A stretch of 64,000 nucleotides of DNA from Desulfomicrobium escambiense DSM 10707. Its GTDB lineage: Bacteria; Desulfobacterota; Desulfovibrionia; Desulfovibrionales; Desulfomicrobiaceae. The stretch lies in assembly GCF_000428825.1 (NCBI RefSeq), contig NZ_AUAR01000001.1:248001-312000 (forward strand), given 5' to 3'. The notes beneath the pieces were generated by a model. That model searched no databases, had not been told where the DNA came from, and was given only the letters and a program-made list of their open reading frames with translations. Of the stretch, positions 33,946 to 42,798 are shown in pieces (the first letter of the stretch is position 1; each line of letters begins with the position of its first letter). Position numbers and translations under genes: made by a program.

Positions 33946-35338
33946 GGTGGTCGGCACGGTCGGCAGCGTGTGCCCCGAGTGTCTGGGCCGGGTTGAAGGG
34001 CAGCTGGTGGAGGATGGCGGGTGCGTGCGGCTGGTCAAACGCTGCCCCGAGCACGGCGAGTTTTCGACCGTGGTCTGGCGCGGGGAGCCGGCGTTTTCAA
34101 GCTGGGCGCGGCCCAAGATCCCCTTCGGCGGCGGGCCGCGCGAGGCCGTGGGGCAGGGGTGCCCTTACGACTGCGGCCTGTGCGCCCGCCACAACCAGCG
34201 GACCTGTACGGCCCTGGTGGAGGTCACGTCGCGCTGCAACCTGGGCTGCCCCGTGTGCTTCGCCGACAGCGGCGGGGCGGGGCGGGACTTGGACCACGAC
34301 ACCCTGGCGCGAATGTTCGACCAGATCATGGCCCGCACGGGAGGCTGCAACCTGCAGCTCTCGGGCGGCGAGCCCACGGTGCGCGGGGATCTGCCGCAGA
34401 TCGTGGCCATGGCCAAGCGGGCCGGCTTCGGCTTCGTGCAGCTCAACACCAACGGCCTGCGGCTGGCCGAAGCCCCCGGGCTGGCCGTCGAGCTGGCCGA
34501 GGCCGGGCTGTCGTCCATCTTTCTGCAGTTCGACGGGGTGCGCGACGAAGTCTTCCGTTCCCTGCGCGGCCGGGACCTGTTCGAGATCAAGGTTCGGGCG
34601 GTGGACAATGCATCGGCGGCGGGCCTGGGCATCGTCCTCGTGCCCACGGTGGCGCGCGGCGTGAACACGGACCAGCTCTGGGACATCGTGCGCTTCGGCC
34701 TGGACCGCCAGCCACATGTGCGCGGCGTCCATTTTCAGCCTATGAGCTATTTCGGGCGGTACCCCGAGAACTTCACCCCGGATCACGTCACACTGCCCGA
34801 GCTCATGACGGGCCTGGAGGCGCAGAGCGGGGGCATCGTCAAGGTTTCCGATTTCCTGCCGCCGGGCTGCGAGCATGCCCTGTGTTCCTTCTCGGGCAAG
34901 TACATGACGCGCGAGGACGGCAGCCTCACGCGCCTGGGCAGCGCCTCCTGCGACTGCACGCCCAAACCCGCCGAGGCCGGCGCCCTCAAGTCCATCGGCG
35001 TAACGGCCCGCCAATGGTCCTCCCCGGCCGCTCTTTCCCCGCATCCCCCATGCACGGGTCAAGGGGCCGAGCCCCTTGCGGGGCGCGGGGCGGCGCCCCG
35101 CATCTCTTCCACTTCCACTCCCACCCCCGACAACGACCTCGACCGCTTCCTGGCCAGGGCCCGGACCCACACGTTCACCATCTCGGCCATGGCCTTCCAG
35201 GACGCGTGGAGCCTCAACCTGGAGCGCCTGCAGGGCTGCTGCATCCACGTGGCGCAGCCTGACGGGCGCTTGGTGCCGTTCTGCGCCTTCAACCTGACGT
35301 CCCGCGACGGCCGCAGTCTGTACCGGGGGCGTGCGTGA
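33938..35338 (+). CDS. Radical SAM protein of the Mop accessory cluster (TrsS-like)
   Basis: A 466-residue radical SAM enzyme. The cluster motif is C100-x3-C104-x2-C107 within TSRCNLGCPVCF. The N-terminal region has CPEC (C12/C15), CPEHG and CPYDCGLC, which could bind another metal. LQLSGGEPTVR is the conserved GGE block. It resembles the family annotated as radical SAM (seleno)protein TrsS; here the selenocysteine-capable position is Cys. Codons for residues about 360-395 encode a low-complexity insert rich in Pro, Ser and Thr that contains a DNA palindrome (35061-35101), absent from any expected domain. Reaction unknown. GTG of the next gene overlaps its stop. Confidence 0.83.
   Translation: MSRVVGTVGSVCPECLGRVEGQLVEDGGCVRLVKRCPEHGEFSTVVWRGEPAFSSWARPKIPFGGGPREAVGQGCPYDCGLCARHNQRTCTALVEVTSRCNLGCPVCFADSGGAGRDLDHDTLARMFDQIMARTGGCNLQLSGGEPTVRGDLPQIVAMAKRAGFGFVQLNTNGLRLAEAPGLAVELAEAGLSSIFLQFDGVRDEVFRSLRGRDLFEIKVRAVDNASAAGLGIVLVPTVARGVNTDQLWDIVRFGLDRQPHVRGVHFQPMSYFGRYPENFTPDHVTLPELMTGLEAQSGGIVKVSDFLPPGCEHALCSFSGKYMTREDGSLTRLGSASCDCTPKPAEAGALKSIGVTARQWSSPAALSPHPPCTGQGAEPLAGRGAAPRISSTSTPTPDNDLDRFLARARTHTFTISAMAFQDAWSLNLERLQGCCIHVAQPDGRLVPFCAFNLTSRDGRSLYRGRA
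35061..35101. repeat. Palindromic element inserted in frame in the radical SAM gene
   Basis: Two adjacent perfect hairpins: AAGGGGC/GCCCCTT (35061-35067 with 35071-35077) and GCGGGGCG/CGCCCCGC (35078-35085 with 35094-35101). Such hairpins are usually intergenic. Here the frame stays open through it. Confidence 0.7.
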
Positions 35339-36642
35339 GGGTCAGCACCGTCGACGGCCTCACGTCCCGCAGGCTGGGAATCTTCGGTCCCCTGGAGCGG
35401 GGTCGTCTGGAGGGGGCGCAGATGGCGGCGCTGCGCGCGACGGTCTTGCACGCGAAAGCGGGCAGTCCATGGTACCGTGAGCGGTTGGCGGGAGTGGCGG
35501 CGGAGACGCTGCGTTGTCCGGCCGACCTGGCGCGGTTGCCTTTCGTGACCGTGGCGGATGTGGCCGCCTTCGGCCGGCGCATGGTCTGCGTGCCCCAGGG
35601 CGAGGTGGCGCGCATCGTGACCCTGCAGACCTCGGGCAGCACCGGGACACCCAAGCGGCTGCACTTCACGCGGGACGACCTGGACGGGACTCTTGATTTC
35701 TTCCTGCACGGCATGTTGAACTTGGTGGGGCAGGAGGACCGGGTTCTGGCCTTGCTGCCCTTCAGCCAGCCCGACAGCACCGGGGACCTGCTCATCCGCG
35801 CCCTGTCCGGCGGCGGGGTGCACTGCGCCGGGCTTTGGCCGCCTGTGGACGCGGGCGAACTGGCGCAATTCATCGCGGCGGAGAGGTATTCGTGCCTCGT
35901 GGGCCTGCCCCAGCATCTTCTGGCCCTGTCGGATGCGCTGCCCTTTGGCGCGGTCCGGACCATGCTGCTGTGTTCGGATTACGCCCCGCCAGCCCTGCGC
36001 CGGCGCATCGAGGAGGCCTGCGGCTGCGAGACATTTCTGCACTACGGCGCCACGGAGACGGGCCTTGGCGGCGGCGTGGAGTGCGAAGTCCATGACGGCT
36101 GCCATCTGCGGGAGTCCGACCTTCTTTTCGAGATCGTGGACCCGGTAACGGGCGCGGTTTTGGGCGGGGGGGAGGAGGGCGAGGTGGTCGTGACCACGCT
36201 GGGCCGCCGGGCCATGCCGCTGCTGCGCTACCGCACGGGCGACCTGGCCCGCCTGGCCAAGGGGCGGTGCGCCTGCGGCGGCGTCACGGCGCGGTTGTGC
36301 GATGTGACCGGACGCGGGAATGCGTGCGTTCTCGGCGGGGGTTTCAGCTTGACCAGCCGGGAACTGGACGACAGGCTTTTCGACGTGGAGGGACTTTTGG
36401 ACTATCGCGCCACGCTGGAGTCTTGCGCAGGTGCGGACCGCCTGGGCGTTGAATTCCGGGCCGGGGCGGGGCATGAGCATCTGGAGCGGGACCTGGGGCT
36501 GGCCCTGCGGCGCGTTCCCGGGGTGGCCGCGGCCCTGGAGCTTGGGAGTTTGAGCCTGGCCCCCATGCGCCGAGTCGAGGTCTTTTCGCCGTCCCACACC
36601 GTCAAGCGCACCATCAACGATCAACGCGGGAGCACGCTTTGA
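35335..36642 (+). CDS. AMP-dependent CoA ligase-like protein (DVU_1553-type)
   Basis: A 435-residue adenylate-forming enzyme resembling phenylacetate-CoA ligase. The P-loop-like TSGSTGTPKRL, the HYGATETGLGGG block and LLRYRTGDLA are visible. It could activate a carboxylate, possibly the acid made by Mop, by adenylation; this is inference. GTG start overlaps the radical SAM stop (GTGA), and the stop overlaps the XdhC start. The C-terminal subdomain is short but retains HTVKRTI. Confidence 0.85.
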   Translation: MRVSTVDGLTSRRLGIFGPLERGRLEGAQMAALRATVLHAKAGSPWYRERLAGVAAETLRCPADLARLPFVTVADVAAFGRRMVCVPQGEVARIVTLQTSGSTGTPKRLHFTRDDLDGTLDFFLHGMLNLVGQEDRVLALLPFSQPDSTGDLLIRALSGGGVHCAGLWPPVDAGELAQFIAAERYSCLVGLPQHLLALSDALPFGAVRTMLLCSDYAPPALRRRIEEACGCETFLHYGATETGLGGGVECEVHDGCHLRESDLLFEIVDPVTGAVLGGGEEGEVVVTTLGRRAMPLLRYRTGDLARLAKGRCACGGVTARLCDVTGRGNACVLGGGFSLTSRELDDRLFDVEGLLDYRATLESCAGADRLGVEFRAGAGHEHLERDLGLALRRVPGVAAALELGSLSLAPMRRVEVFSPSHTVKRTINDQRGSTL

Positions 36643-37664
36643 AGGATATACTCGAATCATTGCTGGAAACCCTGGCTCAGGGGCGGGATGCCGTCTTCTG
36701 CGGCATCGTCGAGAGCTCGGGCTCGGCCCCTCGCACGTCCGGAGCCAGGATGCTGGTCCTGCCGGACGGGAGCATCCGCGGTTCCGTGGGCGGCGGCCCC
36801 GTTGAGGGGGCCAGCCTGGTCCGGGCCAGGAAGATGTTTGACAGCGGCGAGTCGCACGTTTTGCTTCCCTTCGACCTGAATTCGCACACGGCCGCCCAGG
36901 CGGGCATGGTCTGTGGCGGGGCGGTCAAGGTGCTGCTGCAGCGCGTCACGCCCGAGCGTCGCGGCTTTTTCGAAAAGCTGAAGGACCTGCATGACGCGCG
37001 GCAACGGCCGGCCATGGTGACCGTCATGGGGCCCGAACGGGCGCCCGCCCTGGCCTTGTGGTCCGAGGCGACGGGCCTGGATGGCGCGGATCTGCCCGAA
37101 GGCATGGCTCTCGAGCTGGCCCGCAAGGCGGCGAAGACGCGCCAGAATTTCAGCCTCGAAGGCAATGGTCTGCGCGTCTTTGCGGAGCCTCTGGTCGCAC
37201 CCACGGTGCTGCACCTCGTCGGCGCGGGGCACGTGGCTCTGGCCACGGCCAAGGTGGCGGCCTTCGCCGGGTTCGAAGTGGTGGTCATGGACGACCGGGC
37301 CGAGTTCGCCAGCGCGGAGCGCTACCCCGAGGCCCGCGAGGTGCGGGTGCTGGAAAATTTCAACCAATGCCTGAAGGATCTGGGTCCCGACGACTACGTG
37401 GTCATCGTCACCCGCGGCCACCTGCACGACCGCGATGTTTTGGCCCAGGCCCTGCGGACCGAGGCGGGGTACGTCGGCATGATCGGCAGCCGCAGCAAGC
37501 GCGACGCGGTCTACCGCTCCCTGCTCGAGAACGGCTGTACGCAGGCCGACATCGACCGCGTCTTCTGTCCCATCGGTCTGACCATCGGCGCCGACACGCC
37601 CGAGGAAATCGCCGTGAGCATTGTCGCCGAGATGATCGGGGTGCGTGCCGGGGTGCAGGGATGA
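36639..37664 (+). CDS. xdhC: XdhC-family molybdenum cofactor maturation protein
   Basis: A 341-residue protein. The N-terminal XdhC/CoxI domain (SSGSAPRTSGARMLV, SVGGGPVEG) is followed by a Rossmann domain (VLHLVGAGHVALATAKVAAFAG, IGSRSKRDAV, CPIGLTIGADTPEEIAVSI). XdhC proteins bind the Mo cofactor, help its sulfuration and insert it into xanthine oxidase-family enzymes, so Mop is the clear client. TTG start overlaps the CoA-ligase-like stop; GGGAG lies upstream. It overlaps the next gene by 4 nt. Confidence 0.92.
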   Translation: MKDILESLLETLAQGRDAVFCGIVESSGSAPRTSGARMLVLPDGSIRGSVGGGPVEGASLVRARKMFDSGESHVLLPFDLNSHTAAQAGMVCGGAVKVLLQRVTPERRGFFEKLKDLHDARQRPAMVTVMGPERAPALALWSEATGLDGADLPEGMALELARKAAKTRQNFSLEGNGLRVFAEPLVAPTVLHLVGAGHVALATAKVAAFAGFEVVVMDDRAEFASAERYPEAREVRVLENFNQCLKDLGPDDYVVIVTRGHLHDRDVLAQALRTEAGYVGMIGSRSKRDAVYRSLLENGCTQADIDRVFCPIGLTIGADTPEEIAVSIVAEMIGVRAGVQG

Positions 37665-38776
37665 CGGTCGGGCGTTTCGGCGCCGTCATCCTGGCGGCCG
37701 GTTTCTCCTCGCGCATGGGCGGCTTCAAGCCCCTCATGGATCTCGGCGGGATGACGGTCCTGTCGCGCTGCGTGCATGTGTTCCGGGAGGCGGGCATAGA
37801 AAGCCCGCTGGTCGTGACCGGGCACCGCGCCGCGGAGGTCGAGGCCGAAGTGGTCCGGCTGGGCGTCACCTTTACGCGCAACGCCGGGTATGCGGACGGC
37901 ATGTTCTCGTCGGTGCGGGCGGCGGCGTCAGCCTGTGCCGGCCTGCCCGGTCTGGACGCATTTTTCATTCTTCCGGCGGACATTCCGCTGGTGCGGCCGG
38001 CCACGGTCAACCTCATGCTCGACGCCTTCGACGGTCGCGTGGCCTACCCGGTCTTCGCGGGCGAGCGGGGTCACCCGCCGCTGATCCCCGCAGGCCTGAT
38101 CCCGCGCATTCTGGGGCACGACGGCCGGGGCGGGTTGCAAGGGCTGCTGGCGGACGCGCCATCCCTCGACGTCCCGGTCTGGGACAGGGGCATCCTGCTG
38201 GACGCCGACACGCCCGACGATTTCGCCGTCCTGCAGCGGCGCGCCTCCCGCCTGCATGTCGGGGACCGCGACGAGGCTCTGGCCCTGGCCGGGCAGTCCA
38301 TGCCCGAGCGTGGCCTGGCCCATGGCCTGGCCGTGGCCGCGGTGGCCCTGCGCATGGGGGAGGAGCTGAACCGCAAGGGCGCGGGGCTCGATCTGGATCT
38401 GGTCCACAACGCCGCCCTGCTGCACGATGTGGCCAAGGGCTGGCCTCACCACGAGGCCGCCGGCGGCGAGTTGCTTGCGCGTCTGGGTCTGGGCGGCCTG
38501 TCTCGGATCGTGGCCGCCCACCGCGACGTGCCGCCTCCGGCATCGGGCCTGCTCACGGAAAAGGAGGTCGTCTGCCTGGCGGACAAGCTGGTGCGTTGCG
38601 ACCGGCGCATTTCCGTGGAGGACCGGTTCGGCGAGAAGCTGGCCCTGTACGCCTGCGACGAGAACGCCTGCGCCGCCATCCGCGGCCGCATGAACAACGC
38701 TCTGGCCCTGCGGGGCATGGTCGAGAAGGCCTGTGGCCGCGGCCTGGAGGACATTCTGGCCGGGGTGCTGCCGTGA
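37661..38776 (+). CDS. MobA/MocA-like nucleotidyltransferase fused to HD domain (DVU_1551-type)
   Basis: A 371-residue fusion. Residues about 5-190 are a nucleotidyltransferase (VILAAGFSSRMGGFKPLM, FFILPADIPLV, RGHPPLI), like MocA, which makes molybdopterin cytosine dinucleotide. Residues about 210-365 are an HD phosphohydrolase (LLHDVAKGWPHHE). Mop needs the cytosine dinucleotide cofactor, so this is the likely transferase; the HD part may trim or recycle nucleotide. Overlaps xdhC by 4 nt and the phosphatase by 4 nt. Confidence 0.88.
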   Translation: MTVGRFGAVILAAGFSSRMGGFKPLMDLGGMTVLSRCVHVFREAGIESPLVVTGHRAAEVEAEVVRLGVTFTRNAGYADGMFSSVRAAASACAGLPGLDAFFILPADIPLVRPATVNLMLDAFDGRVAYPVFAGERGHPPLIPAGLIPRILGHDGRGGLQGLLADAPSLDVPVWDRGILLDADTPDDFAVLQRRASRLHVGDRDEALALAGQSMPERGLAHGLAVAAVALRMGEELNRKGAGLDLDLVHNAALLHDVAKGWPHHEAAGGELLARLGLGGLSRIVAAHRDVPPPASGLLTEKEVVCLADKLVRCDRRISVEDRFGEKLALYACDENACAAIRGRMNNALALRGMVEKACGRGLEDILAGVLP

Positions 38777-39369
38777 GCGAGGTCTATCTCGTCCGCCACG
38801 GGGAGATCACGCAGTCCGCGCCGCGCCGCTTCGTGGGCCGGACGGACCTGCCGCTGACGGACGCGGGCCGTGAACAGATGGCGGCCGTGGCGCGGTTTCT
38901 GACCGGCAGAGGCGTGGTGCGCCTGGTATGCAGCCCCTTGGCGCGCTGCGTGGAGAGTGCGGGGATTGTCGGCGCTGTTCTGGGGCTTGTGCCCGAGACG
39001 GCTGCGGATCTGCGCGAAATCAGCCTGGGCTCCTGGGAGGGCCTGACCGTGGACGAAGTCCGCGAGCGCTTTCCCGGCCGCTACGAGGCCAGGGGCCGCA
39101 ATCTGGCCGGCTTCCGCCCGCCGGGCGGCGAGAGCTTCGCCGACGTGCAGCGCAGGGCCTGGCCCGCCTTCGAGCTTGCCGCCACGGACCTGGACGAGCC
39201 TCTGGCCATCGTGGCCCACGGCGGCGTGAATCGCGTTCTCCTGTGCCGCATCCTGGGCATGCCCCTGGAAAATCTGTTCCGCCTGGAACAGCATTACGCC
39301 TGCGTCAACATCCTGCACGCCGGGGAGGGGGAATATCGCGTCGCGGCCATGAATCTGCTCACCCTGTAA
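38773..39369 (+). CDS. Histidine phosphatase family protein
   Basis: A 198-residue protein with the RHG motif LVRHGE near the N-terminus, CSPLARCVESA, and the second catalytic His in IVAHGGVNR. Related to CobC and phosphoglycerate mutases. GTG start overlaps the upstream stop. It closes the mop accessory run; a dephosphorylation step in cofactor or substrate processing is possible, but no substrate can be named. Confidence 0.88.
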   Translation: MSEVYLVRHGEITQSAPRRFVGRTDLPLTDAGREQMAAVARFLTGRGVVRLVCSPLARCVESAGIVGAVLGLVPETAADLREISLGSWEGLTVDEVRERFPGRYEARGRNLAGFRPPGGESFADVQRRAWPAFELAATDLDEPLAIVAHGGVNRVLLCRILGMPLENLFRLEQHYACVNILHAGEGEYRVAAMNLLTL

Positions 39370-39394
39370 GCAGGCCCCAAAAGTCGCAGGTCGC

Positions 39395-39434
39395 AAAAAA
39401 AAGCAGGCCGCCCGGACCATGTCCCGGCGGCCTG
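39395..39434 (-). terminator. Rho-independent terminator of the FadL-like gene
   Basis: CAGGCCGCC (39404-39412) pairs with GGCGGCCTG (39426-39434). On the minus strand the stem is followed by a run of eight T (39395-39402). The plus-strand operon lacks a T-run here. Confidence 0.85.
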
Positions 39435-39458
39435 TTCGCGCTTCGCGGTGGAAGCGGT

Positions 39459-40658
39459 CTAGAAGCGGTACGCCACGCTCACTCCGAGCAGGTGGGCGTC
39501 GCCGTCCTCGAAATCGGCGGTTTCGGACGTGCCGCCGCTGACGTAGATCGTTGCGTCCTTGCGGTCGTTGATGAGCAGGTAGGTGTAGCCCAGGTCCACG
39601 CTCCAGGCTTGGTCGTGCCAGCCCAGGCCGGCGCAGAAGAGTTGGCGGTCGTTGGCCGGGACCATGTAGTCGGCCCGCTCGGTGCGGATAGGCGTCTCGT
39701 CGTAGACGTAGCCTGCGCGCAGGTCCCAGGCCGGGGTCAGGGCGTATTCGGCGCCGATGCCCAGGCGCCAGGTGTCCTGCCAGTCCTTGAGGGCGGCGCC
39801 GGTCGAGGACCCATTGATGCTGATGTCGAGTTCCTCGTACGAGGACCAGCCCGTGCGTGTGACGTCCACTTCGAGGCTCAGCCTGTCCATGGGGGTGATG
39901 CACATGCCCAGGGACCAGGAATCGGGCAGGGTGATCTCGCCGTCGGCGTCACCGTTCAGATGGTCGTCGTACGGGGCCGGGGCATCGCTGTCGGCCTCGC
40001 CGCGCGGGTGCACGTCGATGGCGCTGCGGTATATGAGTCCCAGCGACAGCCAGTCCGTGGGCGCGTACCAGGTGGACAGGTTGACGCCAACGCCCACGTC
40101 GTCGCCCTGGACCTTGAGGTCGTACGCGCCGTATACCTTCTTTTTCTGCGTGAATTCGAAATAGTTGGCCTCTGCGCCAACGCCAATGGACCACGTGTCC
40201 GTCAGACGCATGCCCAAGACCGGGGTCAGGGATACGCTCTTGATGCTCGCGAAGTAGACGCTGTCGTTTCCGGCCCAGTTCTCGTCGAACTCCGTGCCCA
40301 GGCCGAAACGGTTGAAGGCGCCGATCCCGAGCCAGTAGCGCTCACCCAGCTGCGTGACCGCGTAGGCGTGGGGCAGCATCCAGACGTTGGACTCCCCGTC
40401 GCAGCTCTCCTCGCCTTCGATGGACACGGTGGCCATGGGAGCCACCCCGACCAGGCCGGTCATGATCTGCGTGCCGTTCAGGCCCGTCATGGCCGCAGGG
40501 TTGGAGGCCACCGCGGACGCGTCGGGCCGCCGGGCCATGGTCGTTCCGCCCAGCGCGATGCCGCGCGCACTCCACTCATACACGGCGAATCCGGCCGCCA
40601 GAACCTGCTGTCCCGTCAGCAGCAGCGCCAACACGACAGCGGCAACAACTCTCCCCAT
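39459..40658 (-). CDS. FadL/OmpP1-type outer membrane transport protein
   Basis: A 399-residue beta barrel. Signal peptide (about 1-22, ending VLA) is followed by GFAVYEWSARGIALGGTTMARRPDASAVASNPAAM, in which the NPA box and the Gly-rich hatch are FadL hallmarks. The protein ends VAYRF with a terminal Phe for barrel assembly. FadL proteins pass hydrophobic compounds such as fatty acids or aromatics. ATG at 40658 follows GAGGAGG. Monocistronic. Confidence 0.92.
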   Translation of the reverse strand: MGRVVAAVVLALLLTGQQVLAAGFAVYEWSARGIALGGTTMARRPDASAVASNPAAMTGLNGTQIMTGLVGVAPMATVSIEGEESCDGESNVWMLPHAYAVTQLGERYWLGIGAFNRFGLGTEFDENWAGNDSVYFASIKSVSLTPVLGMRLTDTWSIGVGAEANYFEFTQKKKVYGAYDLKVQGDDVGVGVNLSTWYAPTDWLSLGLIYRSAIDVHPRGEADSDAPAPYDDHLNGDADGEITLPDSWSLGMCITPMDRLSLEVDVTRTGWSSYEELDISINGSSTGAALKDWQDTWRLGIGAEYALTPAWDLRAGYVYDETPIRTERADYMVPANDRQLFCAGLGWHDQAWSVDLGYTYLLINDRKDATIYVSGGTSETADFEDGDAHLLGVSVAYRF

Positions 40659-41020
40659 TGTTCCTCCTCGTCTGCACAGGTTCATGCGCATCCCGCCGGA
40701 CGCGCGACAACCTCGGGCCCATAAGGCGTTTTGCCTGTCATCTCAAGGAGAAGTGGTAAAGTAAGCGCTCAATTTTGTGCCATCGGGCCACGCATGCTCT
40801 CCCGGACATCCAGACCGTGCGGAGGATCTGGACATTGAGCGCACGCCGACAGATTCTTTGAATCGGCGCAAAGAAGGACGGAGGTCCCGGCCCGTCCTTC
40901 GGCACTGACCGGATGGGCCAATGCAGCCCGACCCGATGACATCCCGGTGGGAGAACGATTCTTGCTTGAGAAACTGATTGGCCCGCAATGCGGCAACATC
41001 TTCCTGCATACGGAGGCGAC
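40659..41020. other. Divergent intergenic region of 362 nt
   Basis: It lies between the FadL-like gene and the small coiled-coil gene. Only short frames without ribosome sites are present, and no clear operator or RNA structure was seen apart from the ribosome sites at either end. Confidence 0.5.
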
Positions 41021-41470
41021 ATGAGAATCGACGGCGCCGCGTCAATCGCCGAAATGTATTTCAACGCCCGGACCAAAACCCGCGACGCAGACACCGCACG
41101 CGCCGATCAGGGTGATACGGTCACCCTGTCGTCCGAAGCCAAGCGGCTGTTGGAGCACTTCCGCAACATGCGGTTCGAAGAGGACCAGAACGTGTCCGGC
41201 GGGCCCGATTCCGGGCAGGCTGGCGCCACCCCGCGAGATTTGGCCGTCTCCATGTCCGGGATCGGCGCCGGCGAGTCAGGCGGTTCAGGGACGGGCAGCC
41301 AGGTCGAGGACATCGAAAAGCGCATCAAGGACCTGATGGACAAGGTCAAGCACATCATGGACAGCGACCTGCCGCCCGAGCAGAAGCAGAGCGCGGCCGC
41401 TCCGTATCTGCAGCAGATCCAGGAACTGCAGCAGCAGTTGCAGGAACTGACGGCGGCAGGAAAAGGGTGA
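41021..41470 (+). CDS. Hypothetical small protein with C-terminal coiled coil (FlxA-like)
   Basis: A 149-residue protein of unknown function. The N-terminal part has DTVTLSSEAKRLLEHF, similar to segments in small flagellar-associated proteins. A Gly/Ser-rich linker (about 75-95) leads to a helical, Gln-rich coiled coil (VEDIEKRIKDLMDKVKHI and LQQIQELQQQLQEL) as in FlxA-like proteins. No signal peptide. ATG at 41021 follows CGGAGG. Single gene. Confidence 0.72.
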   Translation: MRIDGAASIAEMYFNARTKTRDADTARADQGDTVTLSSEAKRLLEHFRNMRFEEDQNVSGGPDSGQAGATPRDLAVSMSGIGAGESGGSGTGSQVEDIEKRIKDLMDKVKHIMDSDLPPEQKQSAAAPYLQQIQELQQQLQELTAAGKG

Positions 41471-41756
41471 TGCGGGGGACGGGTCGGGCCCGCCGCGCCA
41501 TCCGGGGCAGTATCGGACATATTGTTTCACTTTTCGCGCGGATGGGGGCATGACGGCCGGCAGTCCGACTTGCCTTGTCCTGAATGTCGACGATGGCGTT
41601 GATTCTGTGCGATATTTGAGTCAAAATTCAAAATTGAGCGAGGAATGACGCAAATATCGGACAACTAGGCAGCGCCACCCTTGGCGATGCAGTGATGTCC
41701 GGCCTGACGGCTGGAGATATCCGCTTGACTGACGGCACGTGTAACCCGAGACAACC

Positions 41757-42572
41757 ATGCTGATCCACTGGAACATCGATCCGGTCATCGTTTCCTTCGG
41801 CCCGTTCGCTCTGCGTTGGTACGGGTTGCTCTTCGCCGCGCCGTTTCTGGCCGGTCTGTCCTTCTTCAGGCGCGTTTTCCGCGAAGAGGGGATTGCCGAG
41901 GCCAACCTCGACCGCTTGCTGCTGTACGCGGTGCTCGGCACGGTCATCGGGGCGCGGCTGGCGCACTGCCTTTTTTACGATCCGCAGTACTATTTCGCCA
42001 ACCCGCTGAAGATCGTCGCCATCTGGGAGGGCGGGCTGGCCAGTCACGGCGGCATCGCCGGGCTGGTCTGCGGGTTCTGGCTGGCGGGGCGGACGTTCTC
42101 GCCGCGCGTTTCCCTCCTGTGGCTTCTGGACCGGCTCGCCTTGCCCGGGGCTTTGGGGGCGGTCTGCATCCGGCTCGGGAATTTCATGAATTCGGAGATC
42201 GTCGGCAAGCCCACTTCGGGGTCGTGGGGCGTGGTCTTCGAACTCGTGGACCAAGTTCCCCGGCACCCTGCCCAACTCTACGAGGCGGCAGGGTATCTGG
42301 CGACCTTGGGGCTGCTCGTCCTTCTGTACGCGCGGCTTGGCAGGCGCACCCCCCTGGGCCTGCTGACCGGGTTGCTGTTGACGCTCGTCTTTGCGGTGCG
42401 CATCCTCGCGGAGTTCGCCAAGGAGCCGCAGGCCGCCTACGAGGCCGGGCAGGCCTTCAGCGTGGGCCAGTGGCTGAGCGTCCCGTTTCTCGCGCTGGGC
42501 GTCGGGCTGATCGCATACGCGTTGAAGCGTCCCGGAACCGGTTCCGACGGTCCGCGGGAGCGCAATGTCTGA
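41757..42572 (+). CDS. lgt: Prolipoprotein diacylglyceryl transferase
   Basis: A 271-residue inner-membrane enzyme with seven hydrophobic segments. It adds diacylglycerol to the lipobox cysteine of prolipoproteins, including those encoded in this window. The signature GRLGNF-type block reads CIRLGNFMNSEIVG near residues 138-151, and GGLASHGGIAG carries the conserved His. The ribosome site is weak (GAG near 41748). Followed by a bidirectional terminator. Confidence 0.95.
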   Translation: MLIHWNIDPVIVSFGPFALRWYGLLFAAPFLAGLSFFRRVFREEGIAEANLDRLLLYAVLGTVIGARLAHCLFYDPQYYFANPLKIVAIWEGGLASHGGIAGLVCGFWLAGRTFSPRVSLLWLLDRLALPGALGAVCIRLGNFMNSEIVGKPTSGSWGVVFELVDQVPRHPAQLYEAAGYLATLGLLVLLYARLGRRTPLGLLTGLLLTLVFAVRILAEFAKEPQAAYEAGQAFSVGQWLSVPFLALGVGLIAYALKRPGTGSDGPRERNV

Positions 42573-42718
42573 TTGTGGGCTCTGCCGGATCGTCCGTCTT
42601 CTCGTGCTGACGCTCCGTCTGTTCGGCGGCCTGAACGCGCAGGACGGCAACCGATGCGGGCGTGCACCTGCGGGGCGTCGCGCAAGGGTTGCATGGTCCC
42701 CCCGTGGGCTGAAATGGA

Positions 42719-42752
42719 AAAACGCCGTTCCGGTTGTCCGAAACGGCGTTTT
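42719..42752. terminator. Bidirectional terminator between lgt and the ECF operon
   Basis: AAAACGCCGTT (42719-42729) pairs with AACGGCGTTTT (42742-42752), with T-runs on both strands. Confidence 0.85.
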
Positions 42753-42798
42753 CAGCGTTGTGGCGTGCTCGGCCTTGTGGGCCCGGGCCGGACGGAAT

